From the NCBI GenBank assembly GCA_016714785.1, contig JADKCC010000065.1, forward strand, positions 1 through 59,415: DNA of 59,415 bases. The letters are read 5' to 3'. The notes beneath the pieces are model-generated. The model did no database searches and was not told the origin of the DNA. It saw nothing but the letters and a program-made list of their open reading frames with translations. Both the position numbers and the translations under genes were made by a program. Within the stretch, counting starts at the first letter, position 1. The number at the start of each line of letters is the position of its first letter. Positions 8,867 through 17,766 of the stretch are shown here, piece after piece. Source of the DNA: Saprospiraceae bacterium (lineage in GTDB: Bacteria > Bacteroidota > Bacteroidia > Chitinophagales > Saprospiraceae).

Positions 8867-9997
8867 TTAGATAAAAGACAAAACATAGCCCATCATTGCT
8901 CCACCCAATACAACCATAGCACTATTCACTTTCTTAAATCTGAATACTACCATTACACTCAAAATAGCTATAACAATTGTCCGCCAATCGGTAATGGTGT
9001 CCTTGCCCATGTCAAAACAAACAGCTACAATTACTGCTACAGATGCTACATTTACAGCATCAAGGAAGGTTGAAAATTGGTGGCTGGTTCGCATTTTTTT
9101 TATAAGTGGTTTGAGTAGGGCTACAAAAGCAAAGGATGGTAAAAATATGGCAATGGTAGCAATGATGGCACCTGTCAATCCACTGATCTGATAGCCGATA
9201 AAAGTGACAGAAGAAAAAACGGGACCAGGTGTAAATTGTCCAACAGCTATTGCGTCGATTAATTGTTGTCTGGTAAGAAGGCCTGTTGCAACCAATTCGG
9301 TATCGAGGAAGGCAAACAGAACATACCCGCTTCCATATAGGATTGCCCCAATTTTGAAGAAAATCCAAAACAAGTTTGCATTGGTGGCAGACACGATGAC
9401 GGTATTTAATAAGGGTACTATAGCCAATGGTACAAAACTGGAGATTTTGGCTGATTTATTGATGTTGATATAAGCCCATATCATGGCGATAAAACCAGAT
9501 CCAAACATCAGATATATTTCTGATATTCCCATTAAAGACCCAACAAAAACAACAATGCCTATTGTGATTAATGTCAGTGTTTTTAGCGTTTTTTTGGCTA
9601 ATGGGAAAATAGCTCCTAATATGATTGCAATTATGGCGGGTTTGATTCCATAGATAAATGGTTGAACTTCGGGAAGTTGACCATATTGTTTGTAAAGCCA
9701 AGCAAAAAGGCCTGTGATAAACACAGCAGGTAGAATGAAACAAAGCCCTGCAATGATTAACCCTTTCCAGCCGCCTTTTTCATGACCGATATGGATTGCC
9801 ATTTCAGTACTATTGGGTCCAGGTATTAAATTTACGGCACCTATGATGTCTAAAAAATGTTGATCCGTAAGCCATTTTCTTTTTACGACCACTTCATCCC
9901 GCATCATGGCAATGTGTGCCGACGGACCACCAAAACCAATGATGCCCAATTTCAAAAAAAGGCTGGCAATGTCTTTTGTATCTGCTTTAGTTTCCAA
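8867..9997 (-). CDS. chrA: Chromate transporter ChrA
   Basis: 376 residues, a long-chain CHR family protein built of two homologous halves. The first half carries LGIIGFGGPSAHIAMMRDE at about residues 17-35; the second carries FKIGAILYGSGYVLFAFLDTE and the QFTPGPVFSSVTFIGYQ motif at about 250-270. Ten to twelve membrane segments are predicted. Family members export chromate across the inner membrane, usually by proton exchange. It stands alone, with the decayed cytochrome gene directly upstream on the same strand. Confidence 0.9.
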   Translation of the reverse strand: METKADTKDIASLFLKLGIIGFGGPSAHIAMMRDEVVVKRKWLTDQHFLDIIGAVNLIPGPNSTEMAIHIGHEKGGWKGLIIAGLCFILPAVFITGLFAWLYKQYGQLPEVQPFIYGIKPAIIAIILGAIFPLAKKTLKTLTLITIGIVVFVGSLMGISEIYLMFGSGFIAMIWAYININKSAKISSFVPLAIVPLLNTVIVSATNANLFWIFFKIGAILYGSGYVLFAFLDTELVATGLLTRQQLIDAIAVGQFTPGPVFSSVTFIGYQISGLTGAIIATIAIFLPSFAFVALLKPLIKKMRTSHQFSTFLDAVNVASVAVIVAVCFDMGKDTITDWRTIVIAILSVMVVFRFKKVNSAMVVLGGAMMGYVLSFI

Positions 9998-10040
9998 TAT
10001 TTATTGTGATTTTTTGAACACTTCATTTAATTATGGGTGA

Positions 10041-10331
10041 TTACCTGTCAGTTGGTATTTGAACAGTATAAAGCGAGACCTTTTCCCCGGAGTGGCAGGT
10101 GTTACAATTGATATTCAGCATATTCCAAATTTTCATCTTGACCATTCTAATACAATTCGTGGTAAAAATTTCCCGTCTCAACCATGACGTGTCAAAACCA
10201 TTATATTGTTTTTCACTGGTTTTAATTCTTTCATTTTCTGTACCTATTATCCAGTTACCTTCTACCTTCTCTTTTTTTTGATAGCAAGAGATGAGTAAAA
10301 GGAGAATTATAATATATTGGGATCATCGCAT
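10041..10331 (-). pseudogene. Decayed haem-binding cytochrome-type lipoprotein
   Basis: One frame has a lipoprotein signal (LLLLISC, Cys codon at 10284-10286) and later CNTCHSGEKVSLYTVQIPTDR with a CxxCH haem site (10092-10106). The DNA between reads better in another frame: MVETGNFYHELY, a stop, then NGQDENLEYAEYQ. These pieces match a Bacteroidota cytochrome family of the form GFDxAMVETGYRYxELYWAGQDxNWxYAEYQ followed by NCNxCHxxEKVPFxTVQIPTDR. The intact gene is therefore interrupted by frameshifts, a W-to-stop change, an in-frame TGA two codons after the ATG (10323-10325), and an internal deletion joining EYAEYQ to NCNTCH. It lies between chrA and the first nos module. Confidence 0.65.
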
Positions 10332-10517
10332 TAAACCATTATTTCGATTTTCCCACAAAGGTGACACTATTTGAGATAAATACTATAGTACTTTTGAAAT
10401 TTTTAATTTGGACGTATTCTGAAATTTTATGTATTGTATTAAGGGTAGAGTTTATCTTTTCATTTTGACTTTTGTTTGATGAAATGATTAATCATAGTTA
10501 TCTTTTATGGTTTCAAG

Positions 10518-10564
10518 TTTATGACTCCAATCATAAAAGTCACCATATTGGGTACCTATCTTTG
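10518..10564 (+). promoter_or_regulatory. Crp/Fnr-type palindrome and promoter of crp copy 1
   Basis: A perfect palindrome TTTATGA-CTCCAA-TCATAAA (10518-10537) followed by a canonical Bacteroidota -7 box TATCTTTG (10557-10564). The palindrome centre is 33.5 bp upstream of the TTTG, which puts it near -42 from the expected start, the class II activator position. A second -7 match (TATATTTG, 10607-10614) sits closer to the gene. Confidence 0.8.
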
Positions 10565-10630
10565 CTCCGCAGTTTCCATTTATAATTTTTTGTTTTGATA
10601 AATTACTATATTTGTAAAATAAACATAGTT

Positions 10631-11224
10631 ATGCACATTGATACTAATTTACTCATTGCACATGGAGCAGTGGCCAAAAAATATAATAAAGGTGATTTTA
10701 TCTTTTATGAAGGTGACCAATGTAGATTTTACTTTCAAGTACTAGAAGGATGTGTTAGGATGTGCAATTACAATGATGAAGGTAGGATTTTTATTCAGGG
10801 ATTGTTTACTTCCAGCCAGAGTTTTGGCGAACCACCTCTTTTTATAGATGAAACATATCCTGCATGTGCACAGGCAGAAACGAACTGTGTCATATACAAA
10901 TTGTCTAAAGAAATATTGTTTAAATTACTCAGCGAATATCCACAACTACAAATGAATTTTATTATAAATTTTGCACAAAGATTGTATGAAAAATCTTCAG
11001 CTAATAAAAATATCATCAGTCCACATCCGGAAGAAAGAATTTTGGGATTTCTAAAAAAATATAAAAAAGACCAAGGTGATTCAAAAGAAAAGGTTATTGT
11101 ACCCTATACACGACAGCAAATTGCTGATTTCCTAGGACTAAGAGTAGAAACCGTCATTAGAACATTATTAAAAATGGAAGAAGAAGGAAAAGTAGATATC
11201 AGAAAACACAAATTGTTTTACTAA
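10631..11224 (+). CDS. Crp/Fnr family regulator, DNR-like (copy 1)
   Basis: 198 residues from the ATG at 10631, chosen because its paralogue at 36920 starts with the same MHID and a -7 box lies between this ATG and an in-frame ATG 36 bp upstream. The N-terminal cyclic-nucleotide-binding beta barrel includes GDFIFYEGDQCRFYFQVLEG (about 22-41) and the FGEPPLFI motif. The C-terminal winged helix includes TRQQIADFLGLRVETVIRT, with the E-x-x-x-R recognition-helix pattern of Crp/Fnr proteins. No N-terminal cysteine cluster is present, so it is unlike oxygen-sensing FNR and closer to NO-responsive DNR/NnrR types. It precedes the polytopic membrane gene by 2 bp and likely activates its own module. 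Confidence 0.85.
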   Translation: MHIDTNLLIAHGAVAKKYNKGDFIFYEGDQCRFYFQVLEGCVRMCNYNDEGRIFIQGLFTSSQSFGEPPLFIDETYPACAQAETNCVIYKLSKEILFKLLSEYPQLQMNFIINFAQRLYEKSSANKNIISPHPEERILGFLKKYKKDQGDSKEKVIVPYTRQQIADFLGLRVETVIRTLLKMEEEGKVDIRKHKLFY

Positions 11225-11226
11225 AT

Positions 11227-12429
11227 ATGGATGCGATTAGGAAAGATGTTTTTATAGGATTTGGACTCATTAATCTTACAATTGTTGCCTTTGTTGGTAT
11301 GCTGATGAGGTACAAAATTGGTTTTGAGTTTCCATACCTTAGCCAAAAGTATCTTTTGCATGGTCATTCCCATTTTGCATTCTCGGGTTGGGTTACCCAT
11401 ATTCTTTTTACTTTTTTAGTTTTAAGTTTGGGCCGACAAATCAAAAATGCAAAAATATTCAACAATTTAATAGTGGCAAACCTGCTCTGTGCTTTTGGAA
11501 TGTTGATTGCATTTATTATACAAGGTTATGGCACTGTTTCCATTACATTTTCTACACTTTCGATTTTTATTGGTTACATTTTTGCATATTATTACTACAA
11601 AGAGCTACAAGGATGTCAAGGCCACCCTTCACATCAATGGTTTAAAGCAGCTTTGTTTTTCAATATTTTATCATCTTTGGGTACATTTTATTTGGCATAC
11701 ATGATGGTATCTAAAAACATTGACCAACATGCTTATTTGGGATCTGTTTATTTCTATTTACACTTTCAGTATAGCGGATGGTTTTTCTTCACAATTATAG
11801 GATTAATCATTAGTAAATTTGCCACGCTCTCGGATTTTGTTTACAAGCCATCTATGTTCTATTTCTTTTTTATAGCATGTTTTCCTGCCTATTTTCTTTC
11901 TATTTTATGGGCCAATTTGCCATGGTATCTTTATATATTACCTATTGGTGCAGTCGCTTTGCAGCTTTTTGGATTATATGAACTCATAAAACTGATATTA
12001 AGACTTATGCAGCAAATCCGTCAACAGTGGGCAGTTTCGGTGCAATGGCTTCTTGGAATGGCTTTAGTAGCATTGGTCATCAAGATATTGTTACAGACAG
12101 GAAGTGTCATCCCTGCGATTAGTAAACTAGCATTCGGTTTTAGATCAATAGTCATTGCTTATCTACATTTAGTTTTATTAGGTTTTACCAGTCTTTTTTT
12201 ATTGGGATACATGAAACTTGAGGGGCATATTTCTTCCAATAAAAATACGATTCGAGCATTAATTATTTTTACTATTTGTGTCTTTGCCAATGAATTGGTC
12301 TTGACATTGCAAGGAGTAGCTTCTTTTGCTTATATCTTAATACCTTATGCCAATGAGATGCTCTTTGTCATAAGTGCTATTATGTTTTTAAGTATGATTG
12401 GTTTAATATATTTTCATAAGAAGACGTAG
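11227..12429 (+). CDS. Polytopic membrane protein with haem-copper-oxidase-like His motifs (copy 1)
   Basis: 400 residues and about 12 predicted membrane segments. Conserved histidines sit in membrane-type motifs: LLHGHSHFAFSGWVTH at about 39-54, YFYLHFQYSGWFFF at about 176-189 and AYLHLVLLGFTSLF near 316-329. The HxHFAFxGW pattern is reminiscent of NorB and cytochrome oxidase subunit I, but the six canonical haem/CuB ligands cannot be placed with certainty. It is co-transcribed with the Crp/Fnr gene, and the same pair recurs in the second module (37515). A role in NO or N2O metabolism, possibly NnrS-like, is inferred from context only. Confidence 0.55.
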   Translation: MDAIRKDVFIGFGLINLTIVAFVGMLMRYKIGFEFPYLSQKYLLHGHSHFAFSGWVTHILFTFLVLSLGRQIKNAKIFNNLIVANLLCAFGMLIAFIIQGYGTVSITFSTLSIFIGYIFAYYYYKELQGCQGHPSHQWFKAALFFNILSSLGTFYLAYMMVSKNIDQHAYLGSVYFYLHFQYSGWFFFTIIGLIISKFATLSDFVYKPSMFYFFFIACFPAYFLSILWANLPWYLYILPIGAVALQLFGLYELIKLILRLMQQIRQQWAVSVQWLLGMALVALVIKILLQTGSVIPAISKLAFGFRSIVIAYLHLVLLGFTSLFLLGYMKLEGHISSNKNTIRALIIFTICVFANELVLTLQGVASFAYILIPYANEMLFVISAIMFLSMIGLIYFHKKT

Positions 12430-12439
12430 TTTTTGAAGT

Positions 12440-12486
12440 TTTATGATCACACGCATAAATTAGTTTTTGCGTATAAACGTACTTTG
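12440..12486 (+). promoter_or_regulatory. Crp/Fnr-type palindrome and promoter of fasciclin gene copy 1
   Basis: TTTATGA-TCACAC-GCATAAA (12440-12459), one inner mismatch, with a -7-like GTACTTTG at 12479-12486. The centre-to-TTTG distance is 33.5 bp, identical to the other five sites. Confidence 0.75.
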
Positions 12487-12506
12487 TGCTATAAAATTCA
12501 AAAATC

Positions 12507-13067
12507 ATGACACGAAATTTTAAAACCCTCTTAGTTCTTTTGATATTTGCAATATTATCATGCAAATCATCCAATACAGAAACTTCATCTCCTGCTACAA
12601 CAGAAACAACCGCTGCTACAGATGGGGTAGGGCAGTCTAATGTACAAGATGATGTATCTAATCCCAATATTGTGCAGGTAGCTGTAGGTAGTAAAGATCA
12701 TACTACACTGGTAGCAGCTGTTAAAGCTGGTGGTCTTGTAGATGCATTGAGCAATGCAGGTCCATTTACAGTTTTTGCTCCTACCAATGCTGCTTTTGAA
12801 AAATTACCTGCAGGTACAGTAGAAGGATTGTTGAAACCAGAGAAAAAAACAGACCTTGTAAATATTTTAGAATATCATACTTACGTTGGTTCATTAAAAC
12901 CTGAATACTTCCAAGATGGGCAATCTTATGAACAAGTTAATGGTAAAAAAGTAGATATCACTGTGAAAGACGGAAAAATCTATGTAAACGGCTCAGAAAT
13001 CTTGGCTTCGATCAATACCGCTAATGGGATGATCCATGTAATAGGTGACGTATTGTTGCCAAAGTAA
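12507..13067 (+). CDS. Fasciclin (FAS1) domain lipoprotein, copy 1
   Basis: 186 residues. Lipoprotein signal peptide with lipobox ILSCKSS (Cys about 19), a Thr/Ala-rich linker to about residue 50, then one FAS1 domain: NIVQVAVGSKDHTTLVAAVKAG, GPFTVFAPTNAAFEKLP (first conserved box) and a second box ending in NGMIHVIGDVLLP. FAS1 domains mediate adhesion or protein binding at the cell surface. Its promoter carries the same palindrome as crp and cytochrome c, so it belongs to the N2O regulon, although a denitrification role for FAS1 proteins is not established. A close paralogue lies at 38796. Confidence 0.88.
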   Translation: MTRNFKTLLVLLIFAILSCKSSNTETSSPATTETTAATDGVGQSNVQDDVSNPNIVQVAVGSKDHTTLVAAVKAGGLVDALSNAGPFTVFAPTNAAFEKLPAGTVEGLLKPEKKTDLVNILEYHTYVGSLKPEYFQDGQSYEQVNGKKVDITVKDGKIYVNGSEILASINTANGMIHVIGDVLLPK

Positions 13068-13112
13068 GAGCACCTAGTTTTTAGATTTTTATAAAGAAGA
13101 TTTCTTAAAAAT

Positions 13113-13151
13113 AAAGCCTTGGGTCATTTTTTGATTCAAGGCTTTTTTTAT
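13113..13151. terminator. Bidirectional intrinsic terminator
   Basis: AAAGCCTTG (13113-13121) pairs with CAAGGCTTT (13137-13145) and is followed by a T run; on the other strand the A run before the stem gives a matching T run. It separates the convergent fasciclin and haemoglobin genes. Confidence 0.85.
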
Positions 13152-13220
13152 TTAGTAAAATGTGAGCGATACTTAAATATGTTGGCCACAAAAATTGAAT
13201 CAAATAAAGGAAAGAATTGA

Positions 13221-13601
13221 TTATAACTCATACGAAGATCCAAATAATTTGATCTGCATGATGGTACCTATGCTCTTTGCCCTTTCCTTGATCAATGTAG
13301 CATTGTTGCCAACATAACTTTCATCCACAGTTACGAAAAAAAGCATCAACCACCTCTCAAAATGAGCAGTAGTCATTGGATTTCGAGTATGTGCCAATAT
13401 ATGCTTTACCATGGGATTTCCTGTATAATTACCGGTGTGAAAAAGAACATTGTCCCAAAAGTCATACATCAAAGGTAAGTGTTTAGCCCAGACCACGTGT
13501 TCAAACATTAGACCTATCAGATCATCTTTCATGACTTTGTCATAAAAGTTGTTGACGATGATTTCGACATCGGCTCGATTTAAAATATCTTTATTCTTCA
13601 T
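13221..13601 (-). CDS. Truncated haemoglobin, group III-like (copy 1)
   Basis: 126 residues with the pattern of group III truncated globins: DVEIIVNNFYDKV (about 11-23), HLPLMYDFWDNVLF (about 41-54, containing the helix-E and distal-pocket region), GNPMVKH and a likely proximal His in HFERWL near 80-85. Such globins bind haem and can detoxify NO or oxygen. It is the last gene of the nos operon (44 bp after the cupin-like gene). Its copy-2 equivalent at 49444 is also intact, the only tail gene intact in both modules. Confidence 0.85.
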   Translation of the reverse strand: MKNKDILNRADVEIIVNNFYDKVMKDDLIGLMFEHVVWAKHLPLMYDFWDNVLFHTGNYTGNPMVKHILAHTRNPMTTAHFERWLMLFFVTVDESYVGNNATLIKERAKSIGTIMQIKLFGSSYEL

Positions 13602-13644
13602 TTGATTTGATTTTACATGCCGAAAACTTTGTTTGAAATTAAGT

Positions 13645-13941
13645 TTATCCCTGTGTCAACATACAAAGACTATCTTCATCAGCGTGTACTTCATGCATGA
13701 TATTCACAGGTATATCTTTGTATTCATATTGGCTCAATGGAGTCGATTCACCTGTCTGTACATACGTCACATGGCCGTTGATCACCATAAGACGTGCAGG
13801 TAGATGAGTCTTATGCTGATCCAAGACCATACCTTGCTTAAAACCAATGAAAATGGTCTTCACATCTCCACTTTTGTAATAAAGTCTCGCCACAGGTTTG
13901 GCAGCAGACATTAATTTTTCCTGTATTTCCTGTATTATCAT
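13645..13941 (-). CDS. Small cupin-like protein (copy 1)
   Basis: 98 residues. A central stretch HKTHLPARLMVINGHVTYV followed by MHEVHADEDSLCMLTQG gives the strand order of a small single cupin; the histidines at about 43, 55 and 83 could bind metal. The start is 5 bp from the nosY stop, so it is co-transcribed with nosDFY. The copy-2 equivalent is decayed. Its function in N2O reduction is not known to me; cupins of this size often bind metals or small ligands. Confidence 0.65.
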   Translation of the reverse strand: MIIQEIQEKLMSAAKPVARLYYKSGDVKTIFIGFKQGMVLDQHKTHLPARLMVINGHVTYVQTGESTPLSQYEYKDIPVNIMHEVHADEDSLCMLTQG

Positions 13942-13945
13942 CTTA

Positions 13946-14713
13946 TTAAAGGTCTTTTTTATTAAATAATTTTATTGAAATTAAAAATGGAATGACAATC
14001 CAAAGCAGCATTAATATCAAAGATACCAGATACCCTGTCATGGTTCCAAACATTTTTTTGAATATAGCACCTGTATATCCCATGAGTGCTGCCACATCCA
14101 CCTGAAGGAGCACCTGAATTCTTGCCAAATCTATCGGGTTAAGGGCTGAAAAAATTGCCATAGGCTTTTCGATAGGATAGTCGGCATATTGAAACATAAA
14201 AAACAGGACCAGACCATCATAAATAAGAGAGAGAAACAACCATAACATGATCGAAAGTCCTATGCCACGCGCCTTGTCTCTCATAAGGATGGAACAAAGC
14301 ATAGCAATGGATACAAATATGGTCGTGATCATCATACCGGTGATAATGACCGTCATACCTGTCATAAAAGGTACAAACAACAATACGGGAATACCTATGC
14401 CTACCAAAAATGATACATTGAGCGCTACGGCAAGACCAATAAACAGGGAAGTCCAGATTGCAGATCTTTTTACTGGTTGACTTACTAGCAGTTCTATAAA
14501 TTCGGCACTATTGTACATGTAGATATTGGAAAAAATGATGGAGACGAGTGGTACCGTGAGCAAAATAATGTTTAGGAGAGACATGATCCCTTTGGATGTA
14601 TTGTCTTCAAGGCTGAAGATACTCCAGGAAAACACTCCCAATATCAAGGCGTAAAACAGGATAATGCGGTTTTTTAGTATATCCGCAATCACAAATTTCG
14701 TTATCCCCTTCAT
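13946..14713 (-). CDS. nosY: NosY, ABC transporter permease for NosZ maturation (copy 1)
   Basis: 255 residues with six predicted membrane segments and the family hallmark NSAEFIELLVSQPVKRSAIW near residues 68-87. NosY is the membrane part of the NosDFY ABC complex needed to build the CuZ cluster of NosZ. Its start overlaps the nosF stop (4 bp), so expression is coupled to the ATPase. The nosY2 paralogue at 50055 is broken by one base. Confidence 0.9.
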   Translation of the reverse strand: MKGITKFVIADILKNRIILFYALILGVFSWSIFSLEDNTSKGIMSLLNIILLTVPLVSIIFSNIYMYNSAEFIELLVSQPVKRSAIWTSLFIGLAVALNVSFLVGIGIPVLLFVPFMTGMTVIITGMMITTIFVSIAMLCSILMRDKARGIGLSIMLWLFLSLIYDGLVLFFMFQYADYPIEKPMAIFSALNPIDLARIQVLLQVDVAALMGYTGAIFKKMFGTMTGYLVSLILMLLWIVIPFLISIKLFNKKDL

Positions 14714-15420
14714 GCCCTTTTAATTTTTAAGAGTTTGCTGACAGCTTTGGATATCCTCTCTTCACCAGTTTCTTCAAAAAGTGTTCCTACTGACTTATTA
14801 AACAAGACTTCAGCTTCCTGCATAAAAATGATATCTGTCAGTAGGTCATCCAATTCACTCAGCAAGTGGGAAGTGATTAGGATGAGCTTGCCGTTTTCAC
14901 GCTCCTTTATGATCTTATAGCGCAATAGTTCTGACGAAATGGGGTCAAGACCTGCTGTAGGTTCATCCAAGATAAGTACGGGAGGATTAAACAGAAGCGC
15001 TAGGGTTGCACTCACCTTTTGGGTGGTTCCGCCAGAAAGTGTTCTCATTTTTTTATCGCCAAATTGGTCAATGCCAAAGGCATCATACAACTCTTTGTCT
15101 TCAATGCCCTGATACGCTCTGATGTCTCTGATCATATCTATCACTTGTTTGATACTCATATTTTCAGGATATCTGCCTATCTGAGGCATGTAGCCGATAT
15201 GATTTTTATAGCTGACATCGCCTTTGATACTTTTACCATCAAAGAGGATATTTCCAGCACTCGGTACAACCATATTAAGGATGCTTTTGATGATGGTGGT
15301 TTTGCCGCAGGCATTTGGTCCTATCAGTCCGAAACATTTGCCAGCTTTCAGATGCATCGACACATTTTTCAGAGCATGCGTATTACCAAAGCTCTTAGAT
15401 ATATTATTAAGTTCGATCAT
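14710..15420 (-). CDS. nosF: NosF, ABC transporter ATPase for NosZ maturation (copy 1)
   Basis: 236 residues. Walker A GPNACGKTT (about 34-42), ABC signature LSGGTTQKVS (about 129-138), Walker B VLILDEPTAGLDP (about 149-161) and the switch histidine in ILITSH. It couples ATP hydrolysis to NosD/NosY during copper-cluster assembly. It overlaps nosD upstream and nosY downstream by 4 bp each, a tight nosDFY cassette. Confidence 0.93.
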   Translation of the reverse strand: MIELNNISKSFGNTHALKNVSMHLKAGKCFGLIGPNACGKTTIIKSILNMVVPSAGNILFDGKSIKGDVSYKNHIGYMPQIGRYPENMSIKQVIDMIRDIRAYQGIEDKELYDAFGIDQFGDKKMRTLSGGTTQKVSATLALLFNPPVLILDEPTAGLDPISSELLRYKIIKERENGKLILITSHLLSELDDLLTDIIFMQEAEVLFNKSVGTLFEETGEERISKAVSKLLKIKRA

Positions 15421-16667
15421 AAATCATAGGGTTTTAAAACAGGTCTGTCATCTCTGAAATTTTCAGGAGTAATACTCGGGATCAGCTTTTCTGTACGCTC
15501 CAATAATGTGACCATAAAACTCCGGTACAATAACATGGCTATTGGGTTGTTTTCGATGATGACTGAGTATAGACTTAGTGGGTGAAAGGGCAAATCCCCA
15601 ATCCCATTTTTATCTAGGTCGTAACCTTCATATTTGTCCCAATAATTATCATTAAAAGTATTGAGTACCAATGATCCGTTTGTACTGATATCAAAAGTAT
15701 TGCCGGCAAAATTGTTTTCTGTGATAACATTATCCATACAATTGGCTTGAATTTTTAGACCCCAACCGTTGCCGCTAAATACATTCTTGTGTATCAACAT
15801 ACGATTGGCCCCTTCGAGAAACAGGGCTGAGGTATTATTAATAAATCTGTTACCTCGTATCTCTGCATCTGATATTTCTTTGAGCAGGATACCATAAGAT
15901 GCGTCACCTTTACTGTTTTTGAAAGTATTGCCGTACATGATCACATTTTTTGTGTACATTACAGCCACACCTGCGCCATTGGCTTCAAAGTAATTATTGA
16001 TGTAGGCATCATCATTAGAAAACATAAAATGAAGACCGTATCGGATATTGTATTTAGAAATATTGCACCAGATAATAGAGTGGGTCACAAATTCAAAATA
16101 AATGCCATCCCGGTGTCCCTGAATATGATTGCCAATGATCTGCAAGCTATCAGATTTCCAGCAATGGATTCCGTTACCTATTTGTTGTTCTTCTATACCA
16201 TAAGCTTTCACACGATTATTACGGATGATGCAGTTTTTCCCATACTGAATGTATATCCCAAAAAAGTTGTTTTCCAATAAATTATTTTCAATTACTACAT
16301 CATTTGCATCATATACCTTGATGCCACCCGGATCATTGAGCGAAGCAAATCCTGAGTTTTGTACTTGAAATCCCTTAAACACTACATCATCTGATTTGAT
16401 AGAGACCACTTCATATTTTTTATCTCCATCTATGACGGGTTGATCTACACCTATCATCACGATCTTTTTATTGATGACAATATTACCTTCTTTGTAAAAA
16501 CTGTGATAAACATAAACAGTATCATAATCTTTTGCTTCAAGCAATGCAGGTCTGATGTTTTTAAATGCCTTGCCAGGCCCTACATGTATGATGCGGCAGA
16601 TGGCCATTTGTGTCATGGTGACAAGTAATAAAAATAAGAGACTGATTTTAAGCACAGAAAATGGCAT
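15417..16667 (-). CDS. nosD: NosD, periplasmic beta-helix copper maturation protein (copy 1)
   Basis: 416 residues with a signal peptide (about 1-24) and a long right-handed parallel beta-helix made of repeated N-x-I/V-x-x-N coils (for example IENNLLENNFFGIYIQ, IRGNRFINNTSALFLEG), the CASH-domain architecture of NosD. NosD accepts copper from NosL and supplies it to NosZ via the NosFY complex. It is 9 bp downstream of the TM-NosL gene. The paralogue at 51525 has the same length apart from one lost base. Confidence 0.93.
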   Translation of the reverse strand: MPFSVLKISLLFLLLVTMTQMAICRIIHVGPGKAFKNIRPALLEAKDYDTVYVYHSFYKEGNIVINKKIVMIGVDQPVIDGDKKYEVVSIKSDDVVFKGFQVQNSGFASLNDPGGIKVYDANDVVIENNLLENNFFGIYIQYGKNCIIRNNRVKAYGIEEQQIGNGIHCWKSDSLQIIGNHIQGHRDGIYFEFVTHSIIWCNISKYNIRYGLHFMFSNDDAYINNYFEANGAGVAVMYTKNVIMYGNTFKNSKGDASYGILLKEISDAEIRGNRFINNTSALFLEGANRMLIHKNVFSGNGWGLKIQANCMDNVITENNFAGNTFDISTNGSLVLNTFNDNYWDKYEGYDLDKNGIGDLPFHPLSLYSVIIENNPIAMLLYRSFMVTLLERTEKLIPSITPENFRDDRPVLKPYDL

Positions 16668-16676
16668 TTGTATTAT

Positions 16677-17687
16677 TTAATCTTTGAAAAGAGTGTTCCA
16701 TTCTGTTTTTTCTGCATTCAGTTTTTGTATATGTTCATTCGCTTCTTCTTCAGTCTTGAATGCTGCTATATTGCCAGCCATAGGACTGCGTAGTGTTCCA
16801 CCTTTAATATAGTGGGCGGTTTCTGCAGGTATTAACTCATTATTGCCGAGATAGTAATGTACGTAATGACCCTTAACATCTTTGTCAGGATTCTCTTTCG
16901 TATATTTAATCAGGCATGTTATATCATCAAATTTGAAAATCCTGCCTTTTTGGGTGATCAATTCGGCAGCAAAGTTACCTTCAGCGATGCTCATTTTACA
17001 AAATTCGCAATTGTCTTTATGCAAAGTGATAGGCTCAGGACCATTTGGACTGCAAGAAATGAGAGTAATAAGTGGCAGTAACCAGATTAATGGTTTAAGA
17101 TTTTTTTTTAAAAATCTATTAAGTATCCCTCCTTCAATCGCAGACACCAATCCAATTAATATACCACCGGTCAACATCATCCATCCACCAAGATCAGGAA
17201 TAGAAAATGCTCCAAAGTTCAGCAATTGTTTAAAGCCTATTAACGGTGGCTGATAAGCCATGCCAGGTACAATGATGGCCGCAGTAGGATCTAGATTGTG
17301 GCCATATTCGTATTCCCATCGCCAAAAGTCATACATGGCCAAAATACCGAATAGTGCAAAACAAATCAAAAGAATAAGTACGTTTCTTTTACTTTTAATA
17401 AAGGCCGCCAGAATAGTCCATACTCCGAAAAAACCAATAACATAAGGGAGAACAGTAAATTCAATAAATTCTTCTGCATGAATTGTTTTCATGCCTATAT
17501 AATGATTGAGGCCATTGATGATATCGACATCGCCGCCCATTTTGTTTGCATATATGAGTAGGGCTAAACCTTCAGGATATTGTGGTGCATCCAATTCTAT
17601 ACGCCAGATTGGGAAATAGATGGCTGAAAGGATACAAAATCCAGCCATTATCAGCATTAATACTGATGATTTTGATATGGAAGTCAT
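16677..17687 (-). CDS. nosL: TM protein fused to NosL copper chaperone (copy 1)
   Basis: 336 residues in two parts. Residues 1-190 form an integral membrane domain (segments about 8-27, 78-98, 103-120 and 168-188) with several aromatic and histidine residues, not part of classical NosL. A second hydrophobic stretch then ends in a lipobox-like LITLISC (Cys 212), and residues 220-336 are NosL: CEFCKM copper motif at 227-232, FDDITC near 266, YIKGGTLRSPM and a MAGNIAAFKT segment. NosL is a Cu(I) chaperone for NosZ. The join looks like a lipoprotein NosL gene fused in frame behind a membrane protein; copy 2 has the same fusion. A nosB-like origin for the N-terminal domain is possible. Confidence 0.85.
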   Translation of the reverse strand: MTSISKSSVLMLIMAGFCILSAIYFPIWRIELDAPQYPEGLALLIYANKMGGDVDIINGLNHYIGMKTIHAEEFIEFTVLPYVIGFFGVWTILAAFIKSKRNVLILLICFALFGILAMYDFWRWEYEYGHNLDPTAAIIVPGMAYQPPLIGFKQLLNFGAFSIPDLGGWMMLTGGILIGLVSAIEGGILNRFLKKNLKPLIWLLPLITLISCSPNGPEPITLHKDNCEFCKMSIAEGNFAAELITQKGRIFKFDDITCLIKYTKENPDKDVKGHYVHYYLGNNELIPAETAHYIKGGTLRSPMAGNIAAFKTEEEANEHIQKLNAEKTEWNTLFKD

Positions 17688-17766
17688 GATTTTTTATTTT
17701 ATTTTTTAAAAAGATTGTTTCAGAAAGTAGGAATTGTTGTTATGAAAAACAGATCTTTTTTGGAGT

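Noticed and set aside
9204..9743. Several open frames antisense to chrA
   Set aside because: No family resemblance; they mirror the composition of a real transporter gene.
10041..10331. Functional small CxxCH cytochrome lipoprotein, possibly with selenocysteine at TGA
   Set aside because: The middle of the gene matches the family only in another frame and contains a further stop; there is no selenocysteine machinery or hairpin evidence.
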